The position numbers were made by a program, and so were the translations under genes. From Lolium rigidum (taxonomy: Eukaryota > Streptophyta > Magnoliopsida > Poales > Poaceae), in contig NC_061513.1 of NCBI RefSeq assembly GCF_022539505.1, forward strand, positions 350,405,696-350,469,695: a DNA stretch of 64,000 bases, in the 5' to 3' direction. Every line of letters starts with the position of its first letter. Position 1 is the first letter of the stretch. This document shows, piece after piece, positions 33,392 through 44,110 of this stretch. A model generated the notes under the pieces. That model searched no databases, was not told where the DNA came from, and was given only the letters and a program-made list of their open reading frames with translations.

Positions 33392-36208
33392 GTTGGTATC
33401 AGAGCAAATGCTTTGACCTTAGGATTGAAACCCTTTAAAGGAGACCTATAGGTTTGGTAGTGTCTATAGGAAGTTTTCTTAGCTAGACCAAATCTTCTTA
33501 TGACTTGAGATGGATATTCACTTGAGAATAATCCTGACACACTTGAGTCAAACTTTCTTACCTATATTCCCTAAGTAATATTAGTTAGCTAATCCCAAGT
33601 ATGTACTACACAATTAAGTTCCTAAACAATAGATGAGTAGACCACAGTTGGTATACAATACATGGTCGTTTAAAGAGAGGATACAACCATAAGGAAGATA
33701 TCCTATTGGAAGATGTAAACCAACACATGTTATAGTTAAGTAAGAATTATCCAGACCTGTAATAGGAGTGATATCAAGTAATGAATATATGTGTATAAGA
33801 AAAATATCCTATTAGAAGGTGTAAACCAATACAAGTAATGTGTAAGTAAATTATCCAAACTTGTAAAACAACTGATAGTAAGGGATGAATATAAGTTATA
33901 TGAGGTAGTATAAACCATGATGAGTCAATCATGGGAGGAAAGGAAGAGTGGTAGGAATAATATATGTCTACTTCCATGGTAGGGATAGTAATCATATAAG
34001 ATTCACCTGAGAATCATTATGTGATGGATTAGAACATCATAAATATTTCGGAGGAGAACAATAAGAAGCCAGTTGTTCAACAATAGTGAAAGAATTGTGC
34101 TCCAAAACCATGGGAAGTGTGCCAAGCACATCATGACCATAGTCTTATGATAGAAACACTTGGAAGTATATGAGCTATATTCCAATAGATATGTGTTTAG
34201 ATTAGCAATGTTAGAATCTAGAGATATCATGTGAAGTAGTCCTCAACAAAATGGAAGTAAAATCTAATACTTCCAAAGGAAATTAGGCCAACCACAACCA
34301 TTCTGGACCAATTTGTTCAAGTTTATCTCATTGCAATTGTGCAATTCAGGTAAATGTCAAGACAAATAGTATAATGCCATATAAACGTGCTAAGTATCAC
34401 GATATAAACCTATCTTATGTGGTGTTATATACTACACATCAGAGCCTGATGTTTAGAGATGTCTTACTCAACTATTATATTTAGGCTTAAGATGGTGTGT
34501 ATTATAAGCACAAAGCTGGATCTTCTTGGATTTTATTGGATTTTGATTGTTTGACTAGATCCATACATGAAGTTTGACTTTGATATGCAAATGCATGTTG
34601 CAATATCAAGTTCCTACTTGATGTTATAGATTTAGAGGGTAATGGTAAACGTGTGAGGAAGTGACGAATTCTGGAAGATTCCGAAGACAAGATGAAGGTT
34701 CATCAGAAAAAGGAGCAAAGTTGTGGGAAGCAACCACAATACTCTGAAGGAAGTACCAACCAAAACTCATGCTTAACCTCAACAGAGGAGTACTTTAGTA
34801 CGGAAGAAGCATGAAGGTTAGAAATCTGGTGATTATGGTGAAGTAGAAGTAGAACCATAGTCATTATGGAAGAGGGAATGCATGGAAAATCACTTAGGAT
34901 ATTATATTCATAGTGTCAGCTAGTGGTTTTCTTTCAAAATAAACCCTGAATGAAGGCAGATGATATATGAAATCATAGCAGGTATAAGAAGACCGCTATT
35001 GGTATCGGATCAATACTGGAAAATAGAGTAGAAGATGTCACGACCAATTGGTCAAAACCTATAATAGAGTCCATTTTTAGATAACAAAGAGCCACAGTTG
35101 GTATCAAGTAGTCCGCAACTGGATTATTTGTACCAAGAGGTGGTTAAAAAATAAAACCTTATCAGCCAAATAATAGTGACATATAAACATTCAGTCGAAG
35201 GATTCAGGTTGGTTTTCCACGATTGTGTGGATACACCACAAGGATTCTTCGCGAGACTTTTAGAAAAGTACAAACCATAAGCTAGACCTAGACCAATATT
35301 CTAACCATAAGTCCAATGGTTGGAAGAATAGGAGTTGAAGACCTTAAGAAAAATCCAAGGGGTAGATTAAAGATTGAGTTGGATGTACAAAGACTCATTA
35401 TTTTGAGAGAAATAGAAGAAGAAGGTCTGAACTGAAAGGAAGTTCGATCTTATTTTCATAAGATTATTGGACACTACTCTCAGAAGGATGTCAGACCAGA
35501 AGCCGAGGTTCATACCTCGAGGAAACAAGAATTGGACTATAACTTGAGAAAGTTAGTAGTATTTACTCAGAAGTACGAAAGCTCAAATAAGCTAAGCTTA
35601 ATGAAGTTGGGCGAAGGAAATACCGTAGACCCAATAAAGCTCACGATGGCCACAGACAGAAGAAGATTGACCAAATAAAATTAAAGACTAATTGAAAGAT
35701 TCCTTTCATGGAACCTAAAGGAACCAAACTAGTTATGGTATCAACCTTAATCCATGATTGGATAGACTAAATGAGTCTAATCCATTCATAGTGTAATAAA
35801 CCATCAAGACCATTTCCATGGTAAGTACCTTACTAAGTACCATTATTGCAGTTTTGGTAGTAAGGGAAAACAAAAGACCTATTTTACCAATTAGGAGTAT
35901 GTTATCAAATTAGTCTTCAGTTAAGACTAGCAGCACCAGAAGAAGTCCCAATCATTGAATCCTCAATGAAAAAGGAAAACAAGCTTATAGAGTTAGAAGA
36001 AATCAAAGGATTGAATCAAGAAGCCACGGTTCAGAGGCAGATACTATTGGATTCCAGGAAGAATCTGGACAAGGGGTATATTAAATTATACCCAAAAGGA
36101 TCACCATGGAGTTCGAGAAAAGTTGTAGTCTATACAAGTCAGATCCACACTCCGGAAACGTGAGAGAGTTCAAACTTCGAGGACGAAGTTAATTTAAGGG
36201 GTAGAGAC
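33392..36208 (+). mobile_element. non-coding interior of element 2
   Basis: The Met-tRNA primer site TGGTATCAGAGC is at 33394-33405. No convincing ORF follows; the longest is a 65-residue lysine-rich frame at 35966-36163. Junction-like motifs CCACAGTTGGTAT occur at 33642 and 35092, with weaker ones near 34991, 35041 and 35111. The interior ends with hairpin AACTTCGAGGACGAAGTT (36173-36190) and PPT TTAAGGGGTAGAGAC (36194-36208). Confidence 0.8.
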
Positions 36209-37213
36209 TGTAATATCCCAGGATTTGGGGTTACAAAAATAGAGGAAATAGATGTGTGCATTGCATTCATGCACAGAAAATCCGGGGAATTTCACGCTTT
36301 AAAGTAAAACAGTCACAGTAACTAAAGTTTCACTTGGCCTTGGTGGAATTGAAGTAGATCATCAAGTCAAGCGTTATAAACCTCAATGTGACCTTTGTTA
36401 AAACCTTTTTTTGGGTAGAGATGATTTGATCTAAGGGGTTAGATCAAATGGAATTAAAACTAACACAACAACACTTTAATCAAGGATCAATTGCTTGATC
36501 TTATAAAAGATCATAATATGGTAATCCTTGTCATAACATATGAACATCTAATCAATTGCAAATCAAGTAACAATAAAATTATGAAACTATTCTTGACTTA
36601 TCTCTTCCATGTCTTAAACTAATCTATGTCCCTACCATGAACCTCATGGTATTCATTCCACTTCATTCTTGGAAACATGACAAGGAGATTAACTCTAGAA
36701 GTATATATTATTCTTTATTTCAAATTATTATACATCAAAACCTAGAGAAGAGAGAGTTCTATATTCATTAGAGAAGCAATGACAAACCTTGAGCTAAACC
36801 TTGGATATATATCCATGTGCTCAAATCATCATCTTTAAGAAGCACCCTAGGGTAATATTCAAGACATTCCCTAGAGAGAGAACCCATTTATGTTAAACAT
36901 AGATATTGATGATCACATCATTCTCTATGGAGCTTAACCTTAATTATTATGAAAGTCCTTCCCAAATGAGAGAGACCATTCACACCAATTCTAGCTTTAC
37001 CTATTTAAGAACCAAGGACAAATTTTGAACTAAGGTATTAGGATATAAACCATCTCACCTTGGAGTGGTGAGATGAACTATGATCAAATGGAATAAGACC
37101 ATATCAATGAATTGATAAAGTAAAGAGGAGACTAATCCAACCAAGAAAGCCAAGTGGAGTCTTAGCCTAGATACCTAAGGAAATATTAGGAGTACACCAT
37201 AAACCCTAGAATA

Positions 37214-37242
37214 ACTATCTATCTATCTATCTATCTATCTAT
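37214..37242 (+). repeat. (CTAT)n microsatellite at the Helitron 5' junction
   Basis: About seven CTAT units lie exactly where LTR sequence gives way to the Helitron. Because the Helitron begins TCTAT, its exact first base is ambiguous within the array. Confidence 0.85.
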
Positions 37243-37812
37243 TATATAATTAAAGTACAAAACAAGCGATGGTGGAGATTAAACAAAGCAAAACCAACGG
37301 ATTAGATTGAAATCACTACGTTAAGGGAAAAAAAGAAAAAAATAGATATATACATAACCATGATCGCTTGGAATAAACTCAACAGATATTCGCACCAACA
37401 CGTAGTAGTATAAAAGATCCATTCAACGGATCTCAAAAGGGAAAAAAAACCGTCCAATGTATCCCGATCAACTTCAAATCTATACCTAATAATAAAAGCA
37501 AAAGCGTTTGTTTCAAAAAAAAAAAGCAAAAGCGTTTCCGCGGTTTCGTCCGTTCGTTTCCTTCGTCCGTTCACTGGTTGATTCCTGATTTCCGTCCGTC
37601 CCCCCGTATTGTGCTTGAGGTCTTATCATATGGTTCCAAAAATAACTCCACGTCTACCGCTGTTTACATCTAGGTGGTAGTTCCGAAAACAACTCCAGAT
37701 CAATCACCTATAGGCTTTCCTACCGGGGACGTTCCAAACTCTTGGTTCCATATATAGGTGAGCACGATATATCGACCACGACGCGAGATAGAGCACGAGA
37801 CGAAATCCACTA

Positions 37813-37955
37813 GCATCAACTAAGAAGCGACGAGGCGGAGACCTCGAGTTTGTGCAGGCGTTCCTCCTCGACTCCGACCAGAAACGTCGGACGGGCATCA
37901 ACTAAGAAGCGACGAGGCGGAGACCTCGAGTTTGTGCAGGCGTTCCTCCTCGACT
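37813..37955 (+). repeat. 82-bp tandem duplication in the inner Helitron
   Basis: A stretch of about 61 bp starting GCATCAACTAAGAAGCGACG at 37813 recurs without visible change at 37895. It lies in gene-like GC-rich sequence. A second, diverged duplication of about 45 bp (GCCAATGCCAGCAGC...) lies at about 38348-38432. Confidence 0.85.
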
Positions 37956-38330
37956 GAGCCGCTCCTGCGTGGCCACATTAAGCTGCACAGATGCACGACT
38001 GCAGCCATGCATATTGTCTCGTGAATGCAGCCGGGAGTAAAGACTCTATCTGCACGCAACAGCAGGAAGAAGATCGCATCTAGGAGGGACCTAAGGATGA
38101 ACGGGAACAGCTGGACAGGTTGCATGATGCAGGTGCAGGCAGCAGATCCTAGCGTAGAAGTGAGCAGCTAGGTTTCAAGGCATATACCACACGGCTACCT
38201 CTGATCATGACGACAAGGACAACCAGAAGTTCGATGATTTATACGAGAGGCTCAATCGCTACGGCGGTGCTCACGAGGCCCCTGCGCGCACGTCCACGAT
38301 CCTTGTGAGGCTATACTCTGTAGGGTTCAA

Positions 38331-38675
38331 TCAGCTGGGCGGACACGCCAATGCCAGCAGCTGGACAGGGTGGCAACGCCGCAGGCCAATGCCAGCAGCC
38401 GGAGTGCCGGACAAGGCGGCAACACCGCAGGCGTCCGGGCGGTAGGGGTCAATGCTGTCGCAAAGGACTACCAGCGTCAGCCCGACCACTATATATTGGG
38501 ATGATGCTGTAGGACGGCTCAAGTTCTCCTCACCGACGGACCGAAGCCTTTCCTTTTCGGCCATGATGTTCATCAGCATCTTGTAGTACCGCCTCTGCCA
38601 GTAGTGCAGCGGGTCATAGCCTCGCGAAGTCTTGGTCACATCCGTGTCACCGCCTTGGCACCACTCACGGCTCAC
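38331..38675 (-). pseudogene. possible captured gene fragment in the inner Helitron
   Basis: A 114-residue minus-strand frame whose first 70 residues look like real protein (RGYDPLHYWQRRYYKMLM, then a charged helix and a hydrophobic segment IVVGLTLVVL). Downstream it degrades into the local tandem duplication. Helitrons in grasses often carry exon fragments, which fits the location. I do not recognise the parent gene. It may be non-functional. Confidence 0.35.
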
Positions 38676-39839
38676 CCGCTTGGGCTACGCGGCGGCCTTG
38701 GCTCCTTGGTCAACCCGCTGACAGGTACAACCGTCGCTGTCGTCGAAGGTCATCTAGATCCAGTCCGATGTCGTTGGCTGCTGCTCTATGTCTTTCCAGC
38801 CAGACCCATGCAGCGGCCGCTGGCGAAGTGTGCGAGGATATCTCTCTTTGGCAAGCTAGAAGAATCTGGCATCAATTGGCACATTATTTATTTTGAATAA
38901 TTGATTCGATTGGTCGTGCGTGCGTTGGATTAAAGCCTAAAGGCCCAGGAAAAATCTGTGCTAGAGTTGGGCAGATTGCAGCCTATTAGAGGACAAGCGT
39001 TTGTGAATTGTACGAGATTAATCTGATCAAGGATGTTCCGCCTAGAAAAAAGAAGGCCTGCAATACGAGTAGAAGACCCGAACACAACTCTGATATGTCC
39101 AGTCTGAAAGTGGCGAGCTTGCCGATCTAATACAAAGACATGAACACCAACTTTGATGATATGGTCAGTACGCATAGGATTGGAACGTGAAGTCCCTTCG
39201 GGGACATCCGATAAGAAAAGATTGGAACATGAAGTTCTTTTTTTTCATAAACTCCTGCCATAAAAATAACCGAGACAAAAGCCATTTGCCGTCGCGAGGC
39301 ATCACCCCGACAAGATAGCGAGAGAAGCAAGAATAAGAGTAAGTTCATAGGTTGAGAGACGAACTCCGACAAGACCACACGTGAAAATTAAGATGTCAAC
39401 TAGAACGATGCAAGGAGGTAAAATATAATCCATACGCATCTTAGTTTTTATATATCTATCATTATGCTACGATGATTTAACAATTTATCATCCGGTGCAA
39501 CGCACGGGCAATTTTCCTAGTATTCCCTAAACTAACCGGCAAGATCGGAACTGCACGTGAATATCCGGCCTACATCAAAACTCCACCCTAACTATCGATG
39601 ATTTCGTTCTCAAAAAAAACTATCGATGATTTCCTATATATAGCAACCACGACGCGACGTGCTGGGTAGTTTTCGTGGCCTCGCCTCGCGTCGTCCTGAG
39701 TCGCATCACTGCTGCCGCCATGAAGCTATCGTTTCCCATGAAAATCGCCTGGGCGTTGCCGTCGAGCGCCGCCGTCCGTGACCAGCGCCCCCCTTCATTC
39801 AGTCCCCTGAATATCGGCTAGAAATACACGGCGCGGTAT

Positions 39840-40356
39840 TTGAGGTTGCCGACCAACACCGCTCCTTCCCGTCTACGGTCGCGGCTTCCTAGCCAAGTAC
39901 CAGCATCGCCCGCCACAAGCATAAGATGTCGGCTAGGTGGATTGGCGGGGCGCCGTCAGCAAGGGGAGCAGAAGAAAATAGTTGGGAGGACATCGGGAGC
40001 ATGGTCCGACTGCTCCGGGCTATCAACATCGACGAGGCAGTTACTGTACACTGATGCCGAACAAGATGTCCTCTATGCTACTCAGCCTCCGGGGCGCGTC
40101 ATCATCGCCTTCGCCCAGACGATGTCTTGCAGGACCACCACCTTATCTGTGTGCCAACTGCCAAGTCTCGTGTGGTTGCTCAGATCCGCTTCCTTGGTGC
40201 TGGCAAAGGAGAGTGCAGATTGCATCGGCGCACGCTCCAGTTTCTCCTTGGGTATGTATGAAAGATCAGGCGGCAAAGGACGTACTTGGCCCTAGAGGAT
40301 TTCAGGCAGGTGTGATTTCAGCCTTGAAAACTCTACTAAACGTGCCAAAGAGCTAG
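39840..40356 (+). other. GC-rich gene-like segment in the outer Helitron
   Basis: Overlapping frames of 151 and 124 residues in different phases, Arg/Ser/Pro-rich, with no recognisable domain. A TATATATAG motif lies about 200 bp upstream (39640). It is consistent with pieces of captured coding sequence but no single frame stands out. Confidence 0.25.
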
Positions 40357-40928
40357 ATCGTAAAACTGATAGCATCTAGCTCTCGGAGGAGCCGAAACAG
40401 ATCGGAAGCTCCCGACTTCCATGTCAAGGCTGGCTTGAACCAGAACATATCTGACGCATGTTTTCAAGGTTTTAAACGGTTATAGACCCCACAATACGCC
40501 CGGTAGCGGGCACATCAAAGACATGGCATCAGCAATCCAATACAAAATAGATCGAAGGCATAACGACACTGTTGTTGCTTTTGGGTAATATCTGTAAATA
40601 TTTGTTGGCGTGCAATTAGCGGTTCCCATCCTTACATGTCTTAACAACTTTCATATGATAGCAAGCTCCAGGTTAAGCAACAATAGATGGATGGTTCCGA
40701 TGACAATGAAGAAAAAAGGTAATATAGAGCGAGAAAGCTGAGAGAAACGATTGAATAGAAGGACACGGAGATTAAGTGATTCACTCCAGCTTATATGTTC
40801 GTTGGCTTTCACGTTTCCTGAAGCAAATGTAAGGCCGTAGTCAATCACCAACCCGTGCATCGCTTTACCTGATCAGGCCGGTACATGTCGGCATACCACC
40901 AGGCGCGCTGCCGCACACTTAGGGCATG

Positions 40929-41214
40929 TTCAGTGGTGGACGCTTGTTTAGACGCTTAGGAGAGAAACAATCCGAAAATAAATCCCAGCGCCTACGTAAG
41001 AGTCCATAGCTACAACGCATGCATTTAATTTTCAGGCGCTAACAACCTGATCCGATTTTCCTGCCGAAGCAAAAAAGCTGGTAAGCGCCTGGAGCAAAGA
41101 TTTGCGTCGACGCCGTAAATTAAGCGCCTATCGCCAGGATTGTTGCGATTAACTGCACATCGCCCGGGATCGGAATCCTGGCGTTCCTCAATAAGCGCCC
41201 GCGCTGTAGATGCC
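40929..41214. mobile_element. probable degenerate MITE
   Basis: The left end GGGCATGTTCAGTGG and the right end, read inverted, GGGCATCTACAGCG form imperfect terminal inverted repeats of about 24 bp with seven mismatches, around 290 bp rich in GGCGCT-like repeats. No clear target duplication was found. The right end is followed by a repeat of GCCCGGGATCGGAATCCTGG, also found about 55 bp earlier. Confidence 0.35.
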
Positions 41215-42106
41215 CGGGATCGGAATCCTGGCTATCCGGCAAGCGGCAATCTCTACTGTTGTTGAAGACCCAATCTGAATCTGCTACCGCACTTCAACAA
41301 ACCCTAAGCATATCTGCATATGTACTTCAGTTCTTAAAATATGTATACATGTGGTTTAATTTTGTAGATCGGATATGCAGTAATGCATCGTGCATGTGTG
41401 CGATCACTTGGTTCTGAACATTTACGTAGGCCCATTCTTATGCACTCGAATAAGAATCAATTAATTTACATGTGGAAGCTAACGTACCATGTTAAGGAAA
41501 CATAGCTGATGATGTAGCAACGAGTCAAAGTAACAACAGTTAATAAAAAATGGGTAGGATATATACGAAATGACAAGTTATGATATATGAGTAGATATAT
41601 TGTGGATCTTTTTTTCTCGGTGAAAGTATGGGTAAATAAAATGAGTAACTACATTAAGATGATCGTGAGTTGAAGCATATATATAGGCATGATATTATAG
41701 TAATTGCTGAGCATAAACTGTAGGGGGTGGCCCCTATTCTAAGCACGGTTACAAATCTTAAGAAGCCAACCAATCGTATTCCTCATTTAAAGGTACGCTT
41801 AAATATACGGGTGATCTTTGAAAATACATCTTAAACATAGCACAAACATGCATTCACATCTGGTCAAATATGATCATGTTACTTTGATTCAAAATGCTTC
41901 AGCTACTAAAGATAACGGAGATATTATAGATCAATGATAAATGAAGTAGAAAAAGGTACCATAGTTGGTGGAAAGATAAAACCAAAAATTAGTACGACAC
42001 TATGGTTTAGCATCGCAGGCACATAACTAACTAAAAAATAAATGATACCGATTAAGATATATAGGAAATCTAGCCGCGCAAGTGCGCGGGTAACCCAGCT
42101 AGTTCC

Positions 42107-42114
42107 TATATAAG
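42107..42114 (+). promoter_or_regulatory. TATA box P1, element 2 3' LTR
   Basis: TATATAAG follows the Helitron end by four bases. It lies about 1.7 kb before P2, as in element 1, so I take it as the homologous upstream promoter, now separated from its upstream sequence by the Helitrons. Confidence 0.5.
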
Positions 42115-43811
42115 AGAGATCAAGCTATGGTGTTACACTCAAGTTAGTTGAGGCAACACTTGTATTTGAGGGAGAGAACTATCCTTATGCCAGATGATTA
42201 TATCCTCATTCCTTGAGAAGAACTCTAAGGGAATATCTCAGGCATTCTCATGGGATATAAACTATTGAAGCAACCATAGTAGTCCCATCCTAGAAAATAA
42301 AATAGAAGTACTATAACCTAGTTGATCAAGACAATACTTGATCTTGGAAGTGAGAATCCCAATTCATGAGAGATACCTTAGGAAATCAAACCTTGATCAT
42401 TATAATTAAGTAATGATCATAAAACCTAAGGACTTGAGGTAGAAGACATTAATAACAAGTTGATCATGTCTAAATCCATGATCATACCTTGGAGATAAAT
42501 AATTATCAGTTAAACCTTAGTGGGTTAAACATATATTATCCAACACATAACATCATAGGGGAACTACTAGCAACCCTAAACCATTTCCAATATGTTAATT
42601 AGTGAAACAACTGAATATAACAACCCTTTGTATAGTTCAGCCCTATATCAATCTAAATGATCTTGGATTGAATCATCCTATGAGTAGTGAGGAAGAGCAA
42701 CCCTAGCTAAAGTAATGTGGTGTTAAATCCCATATAGAACCTATCCCCATATCTCAAACTAACTTGTGAATTATTTGATGATCACAAGTACAACTCTAAA
42801 CCATACCTCAATTCTTGTATGTGTATCACTTGGGTAATCACAATTAAAACCTAGAACACATTTGAGTTCCAAACCTTGTGCCATTAGGTGAATAGAATTA
42901 GAACCCTAGAATTGTTCACTAGCTAAATCTTATGCTTCCATTATTGAACATAAGAGGCACCTAGTGCTAAATCCTATAATTAAACCCATGGGTGGTTATC
43001 AACCACTTATCCTTATAACTAAGACCAAACCATGATGAGAGGAATACCTACTCTATGTATTGCAAGGTGTTGTTAAAATATTGTACTAGTATTAACCTTG
43101 AAATAAGATTAAGATAAACCTTACAAGATCTTAATAAATAAGTGTTCACATAAATTCATGTGTGAGTGACCAATATTCTCAAATGAGAAATTAATCCTTA
43201 GAAAATTCAGGACACATGAAATAACACTTGAAATCATATTCTAAAATAAGAAACTAAGCATTAAAATCATAATTCATTAATCAATTCTTGCTAGATAAAA
43301 TAAAGTAAACATATCACCTATTATTAAAAAAAGTATTATAGTATTATAAAGATATTTGGAACTCCAAAAGAAAGAGAATGGAAATTATAATTATCAACAT
43401 ACCTATTTGAAATAATGTGTATGTTGAAAATATCATTACATTGAAATTCAAAATAGTATGTCTCAAGTAGAATTATTATTTAAGTGGTGTCTGTCAAGTT
43501 AACATAATTACAAATATCTGTAAAACAAAAGAGAATTAAAATCAGATTCAAAAAGAAACTACAAAACAGAAGAAAATAAAAGAAAGAAGAAAAGGACCTT
43601 ACCTGGCCGTGTAGCCCACCAAGCAGCCTAGCAACGTCAGCCCATCACAGCCCATCGCGGCCCAGCATACCGGTTCGCGTGGATAAAGACGAGGAAGACG
43701 TCGTCGTCTTCGTCTCCTTCACTGGACGCACGGGAGCTCGCTAGCACGATGGGGAGAGCCACGTCCCGGCAGCCATTCTTGACCTCCACGAACACCGAAG
43801 ATCGCAGTGGT

Positions 43812-44110
43812 CATATAAATACGCAGAGGAAACCCGAGAGCCTTTTTCTTCTTCCTTTCGTTGCCACGACCGAAACCCTAGCCGCCGGCAACCTTAGCAA
43901 TCCACCGTTCCCGACCACCCCGAAGCCCGCCGTTGAGCTCAGGAGGAGCGCCTCGACGTCCTCGTTCATCTGGTGCAGCCACACATCAAGGTGCGCTCGG
44001 GGGAGGAGTAATTTCGCCGTTCCCTTTCGCGGTACAGAGAAAGAAATGGCGACCACCGCGTCGTCTCCGTCCTCAATCGACCCCAGCGACAGTCCGGGAA
44101 GCATCCAGGT
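43812..44110 (+). promoter_or_regulatory. TATA box P2, GC-rich leader and splice donor, element 2
   Basis: CATATAAAT (43812-43820) is followed by CTTTTTCTTCTTCC, ACCGAAACCCTAGCCG and a GC-rich leader. The leader contains an ATG (44046) whose frame reads MATTASSPSSIDPSDSPGSI up to a donor CCAGGTAATC (GT at 44109). The layout equals that of element 1 with quite different sequence. A 225-residue frame (43749-44426) spans TATA box, leader and donor and is probably not a protein gene. Confidence 0.55.

Larger units (their letters stand above)
37479..39520 (+). mobile_element. inner Helitron nested in the outer one
   Basis: The 5' end is TCTATACCTAATAATAAAAGC. The 3' end has the grass-type terminus TGCAACGCACGGGCAATTTT followed by CTAG (39517-39520), with the hairpin arms CCGGT/ACGGG at 39492-39508 (one mismatch). 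It is flanked by A and T as expected. The 2.04 kb carries GC-rich candidate captured gene pieces and two internal tandem duplications, but no Rep/helicase frame. Confidence 0.75.
37238..42102 (+). mobile_element. outer non-autonomous Helitron
   Basis: The 5' end reads TCTATTATATAATTAAAG. The 3' end has a GC hairpin (CCGCGC-AAGT-GCGCGG, 42074-42089), nine bases, then CTAG (42099-42102), with insertion between A and T. The 4.87 kb accounts exactly for the excess length of this LTR. There is no helicase frame. Its right part (39521-41240) holds GC-rich, gene-like segments that may be captured host fragments, and the 3' 860 bp is AT-rich. It sits four bases upstream of the P1 TATA region of the LTR. 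Confidence 0.75.

Noticed and set aside
33736..33995. Tyr/Ser-rich minus frames in the element 2 interior
   Set aside because: Antisense to the element, AT-rich and not shared with element 1.
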